The notes below the pieces were generated by a model. It had not been told where the DNA came from. It did no database searches and worked only from the letters and a program-made list of their open reading frames with translations. DNA of 64,000 bases from Alphaproteobacteria bacterium (GTDB lineage Bacteria; Pseudomonadota; Alphaproteobacteria; UBA9219; RFNS01): assembly GCA_016124955.1 (NCBI GenBank), contig WGMR01000005.1, positions 1-64,000 on the forward strand. Reading direction: 5' to 3'. Of the stretch, positions 40,244 to 50,369 are shown piece after piece. Both the position numbers and the translations under genes were made by a program. How positions within the stretch are numbered: the first letter of the stretch is position 1; the number at the start of each line of letters is the position of its first letter.

Positions 40244-42580
40244 ATGGCGAACGAGATCAAGCAGGTTGCGGTTATCGGTTCGGGCGTGATGGGCAGCCAG
40301 ATCGCGGCGCATGTCGCCAATGCGGGCATTCCCGTGTTGCTGCTCGATATCGTGCCGAAAGGCGCGGAAGACCGCAGCCAGCTCGCGAAGGGTGCGATCG
40401 AAAAGCTGCTGAAGATGGACCCGGCGCCCTTCATGCACAAGAAGAACGCCCGTCTCGTCACCCCCGGCAATATCGAAGACGATTTGCCCAAGCTGAAGGA
40501 TGTCGATTGGGTGGTCGAAGCGGTGCTGGAAAATCCGCAAATCAAATCCGACCTGTATAAAAAGGTCGATGCAGTGCGCAAGCCGGGTTCAATCGTATCG
40601 TCCAACACCTCCACCATTCCGCTTGAAGTGCTGATAAAGGACCAGTCAGCCGCCTTCGCGCGCGATTTCCTGATCACGCATTTCTTCAACCCGCCACGCT
40701 ACCTGCATCTGCTTGAACTGGTTGTCGGCCAGAAAACCCGCGATGACGCAATTTCCACCATCAGCGCGTTCGTCGATATCCAGCTGGGCAAGGGCGTCGT
40801 GCGCTGCAAGGATACGCCCGGTTTCATCGCCAACCGGCTCGGCACCTTTTTCATGCAGACCGCGATCAATGCCACGCTCGATCTCGGCCTTTCGGTGCAG
40901 GAAGCGGATGCGGTGTGCAGCCGCCCCATGGGCGTCCCGAAAACCGGCGTGTTCGGTTTGATCGATCTTGTCGGGCTCGATCTCATGCCCTTGATCGCCA
41001 AAAGCTTCATGGGCACGCTGCCCGCGGATGACGAATACCGCAAGATTTACCGCGAGCCGGAACTGTTCGGAAAAATGATCGCCGATGGTTATACCGGCCG
41101 CAAGGGCAAGGGCGGGTTCTATCGCCTGAACCGCGAGGGCGGTAAAAAGGTCAAGGAAGCGATCGATCTGAAAACCGGCCAATACAGCGAAGCGGGCAAG
41201 CCCAAAATCGCCGCGCTGCAGAATGCGGGCAAGGATCTGCGCAAACTTTGCGAAACCGATGACGAACACGGCAAGCTCGCTTGGGCCGTGCTCGGGCAAA
41301 CGCTTTCCTATGCCGCCTCGCTGGCCGGGCAAATTGCCGACGATATCGTTTCCATCGATAACGCCATGCGCTGGGGTTACAACTGGAAGTTCGGCCCGTT
41401 CGAGCTGATCGATCAGCTCGGCACAGCTTGGTTCACCGAACGCCTGAAGAAGGAAGGCCGCCCGGTGCCGCCGCTGCTTGAAGCCGCGAAGGGCCGCCCG
41501 TTCTACCGTATCGAAGGCAGGGCGTGCGAATACCTGACGTTGCAGGGCACTTACGCACCCGTTACGCGGCCCGAAGGCGTGCTGCTGCTGGCCGATATCA
41601 AGCGCGGCGCGAAGCCGGTATTGAAGAACGGTTCCGCCAGCCTTTGGGATATCGGTGATGGCGTCGCCTGTTTTGAAATCCACACCAAGATGAATTCGTT
41701 CGACCCCGATGTGCTCGGGCTCGTGCTCAAATCGGTCGATCTGATTGCGTCCGACCGTTTGCGCTGGAAGGGCATGGTCGTCCATAACGAAGGCGATAAT
41801 TTCTCCGCCGGCGCCAATCTCGGGCTCGCGTTGTTCGCGCTCAATATCGGCTTGTATCCGGCGATCGATAGTCTTGTTGAACAGGGCCAAAAGGCTTTCC
41901 GCGCGTTGCGCTTCGCGCCGTTCCCCAGTGTGGGCGCGCCGTTCAACCTCGCGCTCGGCGGCGGGTGCGAAGTTAATCTCGGCTGCAGCGCCGTGCAGGC
42001 GCATGCCGAACTTTACATGGGCCTTGTCGAGGTCGGCGTCGGTATCGTTCCCGGCTGGGGCGGCTGCGCGCAAATGCTGATGCGCGCCTTCAGCAGCAAG
42101 AAGCGTTTCGGCGGCCCGATGCCGCCGCTGGCGCAGGTGTTTGAAACCGTCGGCACGGCCAAGGTTTCGCGCTCCGCCGCCGAAGCGAAGGATTTGATGT
42201 ATCTGCGCAAATCCGATGGCATTACCATGAACCGTGATAGGCTTTTGTTCGATGCCAAGCAAAAGGTTTTGGCGCTGGCGCCGGGCTACAAGCCGCCGGA
42301 AGAAATGAAATTCAGGTTGCCGGGCAAGGCCGGGCGCGCCGCGCTTTCGCTCGTGCTACAAGGCATGCGGCTTGCGGGCAAGGTGACGCCGCACGATATG
42401 GTTGTCAGCTCTGCGCTCGGCAATGTGCTCACGGGCGGCGATACCGATATCACGGCAGAATTGACCGAAGCCGATATCCTCGCGCTTGAGCGCAGCGAAT
42501 TCATGAAACTGGTGAAAACGCCCGGCACGCTGGCGCGGATCGAGCATATGCTCGGCACCGGCAAGCCGCTAAGGAATTAG
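40244..42580 (+). CDS. fadN: 3-hydroxyacyl-CoA dehydrogenase/enoyl-CoA hydratase fusion
   Basis: A 778-residue bifunctional beta-oxidation protein. The dehydrogenase part comes first: VAVIGSGVMGSQIAAHVANAG binds NAD, SSNTSTIPL and THFFNPPRYLHLLE carry the active site, followed by the dehydrogenase C-terminal domains. The hydratase/isomerase-like part is C-terminal: SAGANLGLALFA and ALGGGCEVNLGCSAVQ, with MGLVEVGVGIVPGWGG. This order is opposite to E. coli FadB and matches FadN-type proteins. The nine-base gaps on both sides show a tight operon. Confidence 0.88.
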   Translation: MANEIKQVAVIGSGVMGSQIAAHVANAGIPVLLLDIVPKGAEDRSQLAKGAIEKLLKMDPAPFMHKKNARLVTPGNIEDDLPKLKDVDWVVEAVLENPQIKSDLYKKVDAVRKPGSIVSSNTSTIPLEVLIKDQSAAFARDFLITHFFNPPRYLHLLELVVGQKTRDDAISTISAFVDIQLGKGVVRCKDTPGFIANRLGTFFMQTAINATLDLGLSVQEADAVCSRPMGVPKTGVFGLIDLVGLDLMPLIAKSFMGTLPADDEYRKIYREPELFGKMIADGYTGRKGKGGFYRLNREGGKKVKEAIDLKTGQYSEAGKPKIAALQNAGKDLRKLCETDDEHGKLAWAVLGQTLSYAASLAGQIADDIVSIDNAMRWGYNWKFGPFELIDQLGTAWFTERLKKEGRPVPPLLEAAKGRPFYRIEGRACEYLTLQGTYAPVTRPEGVLLLADIKRGAKPVLKNGSASLWDIGDGVACFEIHTKMNSFDPDVLGLVLKSVDLIASDRLRWKGMVVHNEGDNFSAGANLGLALFALNIGLYPAIDSLVEQGQKAFRALRFAPFPSVGAPFNLALGGGCEVNLGCSAVQAHAELYMGLVEVGVGIVPGWGGCAQMLMRAFSSKKRFGGPMPPLAQVFETVGTAKVSRSAAEAKDLMYLRKSDGITMNRDRLLFDAKQKVLALAPGYKPPEEMKFRLPGKAGRAALSLVLQGMRLAGKVTPHDMVVSSALGNVLTGGDTDITAELTEADILALERSEFMKLVKTPGTLARIEHMLGTGKPLRN

Positions 42581-42589
42581 GGGGAAGCG

Positions 42590-44383
42590 ATGCCGATATA
42601 CAAAGCCCCGCACGCGGATATCAATTTCGTCCTGAACGATCTGTTGGGTATCGAAGGCCTTTCGAAGCTCCCGGGGTATGAGGAAGCGACGCCGGAGATG
42701 TTCGAAACCGTGCTCGAAGCCGCGGGGCAGGTGTGCGAAGAAGTATTGCAGCCGCTGAACCAGAGCGGCGATCTGGAAGGCTGCGTCTATGAAAACGGCG
42801 TGGTGCGCACGCCCAAGGGCTTTCCCGAAGCCTATAAGACGTTCTGCGAAAGCGGCTGGCCCGGCCTTTCCTGCGATCCGGCTTATGGCGGGCAAGGCTT
42901 GCCTTTGCTGCTTAACTTCGTGATCGATGAAATGGTTTGTTCGGCCAACATGTCGTTCGGCATGTATCCAGGCCTCAGCCACGGCGCATATAATGCGATC
43001 CACACGCATGGCGGTGACGAACTGAAACAGCGCTATCTGCCGAAAATGGTCACGGGCGAATGGACCGGCACGATGTGTCTGACCGAACCGCATTGCGGCA
43101 CCGATCTTGGCCTTATTCGCACTAAGGCGGAACCGAATACCGATGGCAGTTTCAAGATCAGCGGCACCAAGATATTCATTTCAGCGGGTGAGCACGATCT
43201 GGCCGATAACATCATCCATCTCGTGCTCGCCAAGCTGCCCGATGCCTTGCCGGGCATCAAGGGCATCAGCCTGTTTCTTGTGCCGAAATTCCTCCCCAAA
43301 GAAGATGGCACGGCCGGCCCGCGTAACGGCGTTGCATGCGGGCGGATCGAACACAAAATGGGCATCAAGGCTTCATCCACCTGCGTCATGAATTTCGAAA
43401 ACGCGACCGGCTGGCTGGTCGGTAAGCCTAACAGCGGCATGAAGGCCATGTTCACGATGATGAACGAAGCGCGCCTTGCGGTCGGGCTTCAGGGTCTTGG
43501 CCTTGCCGAGGTCAGCTACCAGAACGCCGTGCAATACGCGCATGACAGATTGCAGGGCCGCGGGCTCAAAGGCCCCGTGTACCCGGATAAACCGGCGGAC
43601 CCGTTGATCGTGCACCCGGATATCCGCAAAAACCTTTTGACCATGCGCGCCTATGTTGAAGGTTGCCGCGCGCTGGCCTACTGGATCGGCTATCAGCTCG
43701 ATATCGCCGCCAAGCACGGCGATGCGCAAGCCCGGCAGGATGCCGAAGATCTGGTGGCGCTGCTGACGCCGATTATCAAATCCTTTCTCACCGATGTTGG
43801 TTTCGATGTCGCCAATATCGGCGTGCAAATCTATGGCGGCCATGGCTATTGCCACGATTTTGGCATGGAACAATTCGTGCGCGATGCGCGTATCACGCAA
43901 ATCTATGAAGGCGCCAACGGCATTCAGGCACTCGATCTCGTCGGCCGCAAGATGGGCGATAATTACGGCCGCCTGATGCGCCGTTTCTTCCACCCCGTTT
44001 TGGCCTTCATCGAAGCGGAAAAAGAAAACCCGGCGCTGGCCGAATTGCTGCCCCTGTTCATGAGCGGCTTTGGCAAGTTGCAGATGTCTTCGCTCACGGT
44101 TGCCACGCGCGGCTTCGTGAACCCGGAGGAAGCGGGCGCGGCTGCCAGCGATTACCTGAAGCTGTTCGCGCTCGTGGCGGTCGGGTACATGTGGCTCAAG
44201 ATGGCGGCGGTGGCGGCGGCAAAGCTGCCGCAGGCGGAAGGCGCGCAAAAGGCGTTTTATGAAACCAAAATCAAGACCGCGCGCTATTATGTTCTGAAAC
44301 TGATGCCGCAGGTCAATGCGCTTAACCTCGCTATTATGTCTGGCGCGAAACCGATTATGGACGTGCCGGCCGAGGCGTTCTAG
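42590..44383 (+). CDS. Acyl-CoA dehydrogenase, long form
   Basis: A 597-residue flavoprotein that introduces the first double bond into acyl-CoA. TMCLTEPHCGTDLGLIRTKA contacts flavin, QIYEGANGIQALDLVGRKM holds the catalytic Glu, and about 130 extra C-terminal residues form the acyl-CoA dehydrogenase C-terminal domain found in long members. Size and architecture are also shared with DmdC-type 3-methylmercaptopropionyl-CoA dehydrogenases, so chain-length and substrate are open. Its place behind fadA/fadN supports ordinary beta-oxidation. Confidence 0.88.
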   Translation: MPIYKAPHADINFVLNDLLGIEGLSKLPGYEEATPEMFETVLEAAGQVCEEVLQPLNQSGDLEGCVYENGVVRTPKGFPEAYKTFCESGWPGLSCDPAYGGQGLPLLLNFVIDEMVCSANMSFGMYPGLSHGAYNAIHTHGGDELKQRYLPKMVTGEWTGTMCLTEPHCGTDLGLIRTKAEPNTDGSFKISGTKIFISAGEHDLADNIIHLVLAKLPDALPGIKGISLFLVPKFLPKEDGTAGPRNGVACGRIEHKMGIKASSTCVMNFENATGWLVGKPNSGMKAMFTMMNEARLAVGLQGLGLAEVSYQNAVQYAHDRLQGRGLKGPVYPDKPADPLIVHPDIRKNLLTMRAYVEGCRALAYWIGYQLDIAAKHGDAQARQDAEDLVALLTPIIKSFLTDVGFDVANIGVQIYGGHGYCHDFGMEQFVRDARITQIYEGANGIQALDLVGRKMGDNYGRLMRRFFHPVLAFIEAEKENPALAELLPLFMSGFGKLQMSSLTVATRGFVNPEEAGAAASDYLKLFALVAVGYMWLKMAAVAAAKLPQAEGAQKAFYETKIKTARYYVLKLMPQVNALNLAIMSGAKPIMDVPAEAF

Positions 44384-44392
44384 TCTTTGGCC

Positions 44393-46042
44393 ATGGCAAA
44401 GCCCCGGCAACAGCAGCCCAAGCAACCTGTGCGCGATCTCGGCCTCGATGGCATGGCGGCGCATCAGCGCGGCGATCTGGCGAAGGCCGAAGAATTTTAT
44501 ATCAAGGCCCTGACGCTTAACCCCCGCACGCTGACGGCGCTGAACGGGCTCGGCGTTCTGCGCGCAAGCGAAAAGAAATTTTCCGAAGCGGCCGATTTGT
44601 TCCGCCGTGCGCACGCGGTCGATGCCAACGTGCCGGAATTCCGCCAAAACCTCGGCAGCGCATGCTTCGAACATGCCCGCCTGTGCGAACGCGAGGAAAA
44701 GAAGGAAGAGGCGATAAAATATTACTGGGAGGCGCTTGCGCATATGCAAGGCCATGTCGAAAGCCTGACCAATCTTGGCGAACTTTTGCGCGACAAGCGC
44801 GAATTGCCGGAAGCGGAAAAGTTGCTCGAAGAAGCCTTGCGGCAAAGGCCGGATCATTACGGCGTGGTCAACAACATGGGCATGTTGCGGCAAACGCAAA
44901 ACCGCTTGCCCGAAGCGGCCGATTTGTTTCGCCGCGTTGCCGCTCTCAATCCCGGTTTCGTGAAGGGGCACGGCAACCTTGGTGTCGTGCTTCAGGATAT
45001 GGAAGATTTTGAAGGCGCGATCGCGGCCTATGATGCCGCGCTCAAGCTTGATCCCGGCGATCTGCTCACGCTCTATAACCGCGCCCTGTGCTTGCTAACA
45101 TTCGGCAGGCTGGCGGAAGGGTGGGATACCTGGATCGCGCGCCACAAGCTGAAGAACAAGCGCAACTTCCCGCAACCCTTGTGGGATGGAACGCCGCTCA
45201 AGGGCAAGCGGGTCGTGCTGTGGGGCGATCAGGGTATCGGCGAGGATATTATTACCTTCAGCACGATCGACGATCTGCTCGCGCAGGGCGCGCAGGTGAT
45301 GGCGGAAATGTCCGAACGGCTTATTCCCATATGCAAACGCAGCTATCCGCAGGTCGATTGCGTGGTCAAACCGCCGATGCCGGACCCGGAGCATATCCGC
45401 GACGATCTGACAGATAAGCGCGCGCTCGATCCCGCGATCGATTTTCAGTGCCCGACCTTCTGGCCCGCGATCCACCTGCGCCGCAGCTTCGATGCGTTTC
45501 CCGTATCGCGCCGCGCGTTCCTGAAGGCGGATGCGGAAAAAACAGCTTCCATCCGCGCACGTTATGAAGCCTTGGGCAAAAAGCGCATCATTGGCATCGC
45601 GTGGCGTTCGGGGGCAAAGCTGGGCAAATACAAAAGCAGCCCGCTGGCCGAATGGCTGCCGCTTTTGCAAACGCCGGATACCGCCTTTATCGATCTGCAA
45701 TACGGCGATACGGCGGCCGAGCGCGCAGCCTTCGCCGCCGCCCATTCCGGCATCACCCTGTTTCACGATGATGCGGTTGATCAGGCAAGGAACCTCGATG
45801 ATTTTGCGGCGCAGATCATGGCATGCGATTGCATCGTTTCCATCAGCAACACGACTGTGCATATGGCCGGCGCGCTGGGGAAGGAATGCCACCTGATGCT
45901 GCCGCGCGGGCTTGGATCGCTATGGTACTGGTTCCGCGACCGCGCCGATAACCCGTGGTACCCATGCATCAAAATTTATCGCCAATCGGCGGTGGGGAAT
46001 TGGGGTGATGTGGTTGCGGACGTGGCGAAGGCGCTGGGCTAG
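44393..46042 (+). CDS. TPR protein with glycosyltransferase-like C-terminal domain
   Basis: A 549-residue protein. Residues about 15-230 are six to seven tetratricopeptide repeats (for example GDLAKAEEFYIKALTLNP and NLGVVLQDMEDFEGAI). From about 240 a GT-B-like domain follows: LWDGTPLKGKRVVLWGDQGI near 255, KRIIGIAWRSG, and ISNTTVHMAGALGKECHLML near 500, which resembles the nucleotide-sugar-binding motif of heptosyltransferase-type (GT9) and TPR-linked transferases. The architecture recalls proteins that glycosylate flagellin or other proteins. It starts nine bases behind the acyl-CoA dehydrogenase. Not recognised as a named gene. Confidence 0.78.
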   Translation: MAKPRQQQPKQPVRDLGLDGMAAHQRGDLAKAEEFYIKALTLNPRTLTALNGLGVLRASEKKFSEAADLFRRAHAVDANVPEFRQNLGSACFEHARLCEREEKKEEAIKYYWEALAHMQGHVESLTNLGELLRDKRELPEAEKLLEEALRQRPDHYGVVNNMGMLRQTQNRLPEAADLFRRVAALNPGFVKGHGNLGVVLQDMEDFEGAIAAYDAALKLDPGDLLTLYNRALCLLTFGRLAEGWDTWIARHKLKNKRNFPQPLWDGTPLKGKRVVLWGDQGIGEDIITFSTIDDLLAQGAQVMAEMSERLIPICKRSYPQVDCVVKPPMPDPEHIRDDLTDKRALDPAIDFQCPTFWPAIHLRRSFDAFPVSRRAFLKADAEKTASIRARYEALGKKRIIGIAWRSGAKLGKYKSSPLAEWLPLLQTPDTAFIDLQYGDTAAERAAFAAAHSGITLFHDDAVDQARNLDDFAAQIMACDCIVSISNTTVHMAGALGKECHLMLPRGLGSLWYWFRDRADNPWYPCIKIYRQSAVGNWGDVVADVAKALG

Positions 46043-46044
46043 CT

Positions 46045-49000
46045 TTATTCCGCCGCGACCAGATCGTCGATATTTTCCGGCACTTCGCCGTCCCTGATCG
46101 CCTCGGCCTGGCTGAGATTGACGGACACGAGCTGCGAAACACCCTTTTCCATCATCGTCACGCCGAACAGGCGGTCCATCCGCGCCATAGTCAGGCGTTG
46201 ATGGGTGATGATGAGGAAGCGGGTTTTGGTTTCGGTCGCGACCTCGCGCACCAGTTTGCAGAACCGGTCCACGTTGCTTTCATCCAGCGCGGCTTCGGCT
46301 TCGTCGAGCACGCAGATGGGCGAAGGGTTGGTCTGGAACACCGCGAACAGCAACGCGAGCGCAGTCAGCGTGCGTTCGCCGCCCGAAAGCAGGGATAGCA
46401 CCTGCACCTTTTTGCCCGGCGGCGCGGCAAAAATTTCAAGCCCCGCATTCAGCGGGTCTTCATCGTCGATCAGCTCCAGATGCGCCCGCCCGCCCGCGAA
46501 CAGGCGCTGGAACAGGGCCTGGAACTTCTCGTTCACGGAAACGAACGCATTTTGCAGCCGTTCGCGCGCTTCCTTGTTGAGCTGGCTGATGCCCTGCCGC
46601 AGCTTGGCGATAGCGGCCACCAGATCGTCCTTTTCCGCCTGCAGGCGGTCAATTTCGCCCTGCACGGTGTCCGATTCCACCTCGGCGCGCAGGTTCACGG
46701 GGCCCATATTGTCGCGTTCGCGCAAATGGCGTGCCAGCTTGTCTTCCAGATCGCGCATATCCGGCGCGGTTTCGCCTTCCGCCAGCTCGGCTACCTGCAA
46801 AAGCTGGTCTGCCGTGCAATCCAGCTTTTCGGTGATGCGTTCCTGCAGGTCCTTCAGATGTTCTTCGGCTGCCTGCACGCCGGCTTCATAGCGCACGCGG
46901 TTTTCACGCGCGCCCGCCAAGGCGGCTTCGTCGCGCTTCAGCTTCTGTTCCACCTCGGCCAGCGCGGTTTCCGCCGTCATCAGCTTTTCCGCCGCCGCGC
47001 CGCGCAGTGTTTCGGCTTCGCCCAGCTGATCGAGCAAGGCGCTGCGTTCGCTTGCGATTGCCGCCGGGCGCTGGCGCAACCCGATAAGGCTTTCTTCAAG
47101 TTCCATGATGCGCGTCGCCAGCTCATCCAGCTTCGCGAACGCTGTTTGCGAACGCTGCTGCCACGATGCGGTCTCGCTTGTTACGGTCTCTGCACGTTCG
47201 CGCAAGGCGGTCAGTTCGTGCGTGATGCGGTCGAGCTCGCTGCGGCTGATGGTTTGCCTGGCGCGTTTTTCCGTCAGCGCTGCGCGCTGCCTGTCGATCT
47301 CGGGGCGGCGGGTTTCAACCGCGCGGGCAATTTCAAGCTCGCGCGCCGCGCCTTCCATACGCTCCGTGACATGACCGAGATCGTGGTTGGCGTGCAAAAG
47401 CGCATCTTCCAGCGCGGCCAGCTTTGAATTGGCGGCTGCGGCGGCTTCGGCCTTTTCGCTATAGTTGCGGCGGGCATCATTCAACGCGGCAAAAGACTGC
47501 TGCATCGCTTGCCGGGTGGTTTCGACTTCGCGCCGGTATTCGCCAAGCGTGCTTTCCGCCATTTCAAGCGCTTCGCGCGCGCCGCTCGCGGCGGCCTCGG
47601 CTTCGGCGATGTCGCCTTCCAGCGCCGCCAGCCGGTTGCGCTGCTTCAGGCGCACGGCGTATGCGGTGGGGGTTTCGGGGGTGACGGTGTAACCATCCCA
47701 GCGCCAGGCCCAGCCTTCGCGGCTAACCAGAATTTGCCCCGGCTTCAGCTGCGCCGCGAGCGCATCGCCCTGTTCGGTGCCGTTCACGAGCCCGATTTGC
47801 GACAGACTGCGCGCCAGCGCTTCCGGCGCGGTGATCTGGGCCGCAAGCGGAGCTGCGCCCGCCGGCAGCGGCTGCGGGTTGTCATAGGCAGGAAGATCGC
47901 GCCAGTGCGCCGCCTTGTGCGCGCCAACGGGCGCCGTCAACGCTTCGCCAAGTGCGCTGGCCAGCGCGGCTTCGAAGCCGGGCGCAACGTTAATGACATC
48001 GATCAGCTTCTCGCCGTCCTGGTCGGTATCGGCCAAAAGGGTTTTGATCGCGCCCGCCTCGGCCTGCAGCTTGGTGATGTGGGCATCGGCCGCCCGCGCG
48101 CCTTGCTGTGCCGTTTCAAGCGTTTGTTCCGCCTGTTTGCGGAAAGTTTCGGCCCTTTCGTTCGCCGCCTGCCGCTTGGTGAAATCGGCCTCGGTCGCTG
48201 CCAGCATGGATTGCGCCAGCGCCAGTTCGGGCCGCGCGCCGCTTTCGGCCGCGAGCACGTCGCGCTGCTGTTCCAGTTCGGTGCGGCGTTGTTGCAAGGT
48301 CTTTTGCTGGCCGGTCAGCTGTTCGATTTCGCGTGTCAGCGTGGTGCGGCGCGCCTCGGCGTTCGCAACTTCCTCGGTCAGCCGGTCGAGCGCGTCCTGA
48401 AGCGCCGCAACCTCGCCGTCAATCGTTTCCAGCGAAGCCGCGAGCGAAGGCTGCAGCGCCGTCAGCGTGCCCAGTTTCTTTTCAAGCTGCTCGCCCTCCC
48501 GCTGCAGCCGCTCGGTCGCGGCATCGGCATCGCTGCGCAATCCCTGTTCACGGGCGTGGTCCTGCTGCGCCTCGGTCAGGCGCTGTTCCTGCGTCGCGGT
48601 ATCGTCGGCAAGGCGCTTGGCCTCGCTTTCAAGCTGTTCGCGCTTCAGCGTCAGCCGCTGCACGACGGCGGCGGCGGCGGCTTCGGCCTGCCGCAAACCC
48701 GGCAGCCCGGCGGCGGCTTCGGTGCGGTCCGTATTGCCGCGCGTCACGACGGCAAGGAATTCGTTGGCGGCCTGCTCGGCCTGCTGCAGCGCGGCGCGGT
48801 TTTGTTCAAGCTGTTCTTGCCCGGCGGTCCAACGCAGATGCATCAAGGCCGCTTCGGTGCGGCGGATATGTTCGGCAAGGTTGCGGTAGCGCGAAGCCTG
48901 CCGCACCTGTTGCTTCAGCCCGCGCAACTGGGTATCGAGCGCGGCAAGCACGTCATCGACGCGCGTAAGGTTTTGTTCGGCGCCCTTGAGCTTCAATTCG

Positions 49001-49545
49001 GCTTCGTGCCTGCGGGCCTGCAACCCGGCGGTGCCCGAAGCTTCTTCAAGAATCTGGCGGCGGTCCTGGGGTTTGGCGCGGATCAGCGCATCGATCTGGC
49101 CCTGTCCGACAAGGCTGGTGGAATGCGCGCCCGTCGCCTGATCGGCGAACAGAAGCTGAATGTCGCGCTGCCGCACCGGGCGGCCATTGACGCGGTATTC
49201 CGAACCCGCTTCGCGTTCGATCTTGCGGGTGACCACAAGCTCGTCCGTATCGTTGAATTCGGCGGTCGCGCTGCGCTGCGTGTTGTCGAGGCTGAGCGAA
49301 ACTTCACCAAGGTTGCGCGCCGGGCGCGTGGCCGTACCGCCGAAGATTACATCATCCATGCCGCTGCCGCGCATGCGCTTGGGGGATGTTTCGCCCATGA
49401 CCCAGCGCAAAGCTTCGACAAGGTTGGATTTGCCGCAGCCGTTGGGGCCGACGATTCCGGTCAACCCGTTGTCGATCAGCAGATCGGTCGGCTCGACGAA
49501 GGATTTGAAGCCGTGCAGATGGAGTTTTGAAAAATGCAGCGCCAT
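46045..49545 (-). CDS. smc: Chromosome segregation ATPase SMC
   Basis: A 1166-residue SMC protein that compacts and aligns sister chromosomes. N-terminal Walker A GPNGCGKSNLVEALRW at about residues 33-48; long coiled coils at about 170-500 and 650-1000; a hinge near 510-630 (INVAPGFEAALASALGEAL inside it); the C-terminal signature LLSGGERTLTALALLFA and Walker B PICVLDEAEAALDESN. Walker B usually reads DEVDAxLD; here it is DEAEAALD, keeping the catalytic DE. ScpA and ScpB partners are not in the window. The gene starts 27 bases behind the DsbA-like gene in a conserved mutY-dciA-dsbA-smc neighbourhood. Confidence 0.97.
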   Translation of the reverse strand: MALHFSKLHLHGFKSFVEPTDLLIDNGLTGIVGPNGCGKSNLVEALRWVMGETSPKRMRGSGMDDVIFGGTATRPARNLGEVSLSLDNTQRSATAEFNDTDELVVTRKIEREAGSEYRVNGRPVRQRDIQLLFADQATGAHSTSLVGQGQIDALIRAKPQDRRQILEEASGTAGLQARRHEAELKLKGAEQNLTRVDDVLAALDTQLRGLKQQVRQASRYRNLAEHIRRTEAALMHLRWTAGQEQLEQNRAALQQAEQAANEFLAVVTRGNTDRTEAAAGLPGLRQAEAAAAAVVQRLTLKREQLESEAKRLADDTATQEQRLTEAQQDHAREQGLRSDADAATERLQREGEQLEKKLGTLTALQPSLAASLETIDGEVAALQDALDRLTEEVANAEARRTTLTREIEQLTGQQKTLQQRRTELEQQRDVLAAESGARPELALAQSMLAATEADFTKRQAANERAETFRKQAEQTLETAQQGARAADAHITKLQAEAGAIKTLLADTDQDGEKLIDVINVAPGFEAALASALGEALTAPVGAHKAAHWRDLPAYDNPQPLPAGAAPLAAQITAPEALARSLSQIGLVNGTEQGDALAAQLKPGQILVSREGWAWRWDGYTVTPETPTAYAVRLKQRNRLAALEGDIAEAEAAASGAREALEMAESTLGEYRREVETTRQAMQQSFAALNDARRNYSEKAEAAAAANSKLAALEDALLHANHDLGHVTERMEGAARELEIARAVETRRPEIDRQRAALTEKRARQTISRSELDRITHELTALRERAETVTSETASWQQRSQTAFAKLDELATRIMELEESLIGLRQRPAAIASERSALLDQLGEAETLRGAAAEKLMTAETALAEVEQKLKRDEAALAGARENRVRYEAGVQAAEEHLKDLQERITEKLDCTADQLLQVAELAEGETAPDMRDLEDKLARHLRERDNMGPVNLRAEVESDTVQGEIDRLQAEKDDLVAAIAKLRQGISQLNKEARERLQNAFVSVNEKFQALFQRLFAGGRAHLELIDDEDPLNAGLEIFAAPPGKKVQVLSLLSGGERTLTALALLFAVFQTNPSPICVLDEAEAALDESNVDRFCKLVREVATETKTRFLIITHQRLTMARMDRLFGVTMMEKGVSQLVSVNLSQAEAIRDGEVPENIDDLVAAE

Positions 49546-49572
49546 GACAATAACCTTTGTTTCCCTGTTATG

Positions 49573-50286
49573 TTACTTGGTCAATTTGTTGATTTCTTCG
49601 GCAAATGCCTCGATCGGCATCGCGCCCTGAACACGCCCGGTGCCGTCGTTTAAAATGAAGGTCGGCGTGGCGGTTACTTCGAATTCCTGCTGGGCTTTAA
49701 GCCGGATGTTGCTGATACCTTCCTGCAGCGCCGCATCGTTGGCGCAGGCGCGCGCCGATTCCTCGCTCAGCCCGCCAAGCTTCGCATAACGCACAATGCT
49801 GTCAAGCGGGTCGGGCAGGGTGCTCCATTGCTCCTGTCCCTTCATCAAGATGCTGATGAAGGCATAGAACCGTTCCGGCGGCATGCAACGCGCGACCGCG
49901 GAAGCCTGCAACGAGGTGCCATCCAGCGGAAAATCGCGGAAGATGAACTTGACCTTGCCGGTATCGATGTAATCTTCCTTCAGCTTGTCGAAAATTTCCT
50001 TATGGAAATGCGAACAATGGCTGCAGGTCAGCGAAGCGTATTCGATGATCGTCACCGGCGCATCGGCGCTGCCAAGTATGCGGTCAGCCAGGCGCGCGTC
50101 GCCGCTCGTTTCGGCGGTCGTGGTTTCCGGCGCGGTTTCTGCGGGCGCGGCGGTGTCGGCGGCTACGGCTTCGCCGGCCGTTTTTCCGTCTTCCTGTGCC
50201 TGCGTGCTGCCGGTGAAGTAAAAAGCCCCGCCTACGGCCAAAGCCAGTGCTACCAGCGCACCTATAACCCATTGATGCATATTCAT
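49573..50286 (-). CDS. Exported DsbA/Com1-family thioredoxin-fold protein
   Basis: A 237-residue periplasmic protein with an N-terminal hydrophobic anchor (VIGALVALALAVGGAFYF), an Ala/Thr/Glu/Pro-rich linker to about residue 70, and a thioredoxin-fold domain. The redox site is CSHC in EYASLTCSHCSHFHKEI; the cis-Pro loop is TATPTFILNDG near 205. DsbA-type Com1 proteins oxidise or isomerise disulfides in the envelope. Directly upstream of smc; the association is conserved in alphaproteobacteria but its meaning is unclear. Confidence 0.88.
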   Translation of the reverse strand: MNMHQWVIGALVALALAVGGAFYFTGSTQAQEDGKTAGEAVAADTAAPAETAPETTTAETSGDARLADRILGSADAPVTIIEYASLTCSHCSHFHKEIFDKLKEDYIDTGKVKFIFRDFPLDGTSLQASAVARCMPPERFYAFISILMKGQEQWSTLPDPLDSIVRYAKLGGLSEESARACANDAALQEGISNIRLKAQQEFEVTATPTFILNDGTGRVQGAMPIEAFAEEINKLTK

Positions 50287-50369
50287 TTATCCATTTTGAT
50301 TCGCAGAATCACAGTTTATCTGAAAGCAGCGCGCGGCCACAAGCGCCGCGTGCGATAAAAATTCCGGCG

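Noticed and set aside
47509-49530. Plus-strand open frame of 673 codons
   Set aside because: Antisense of smc; Gly/Arg/Phe-rich composition typical of shadow frames in GC-rich DNA.
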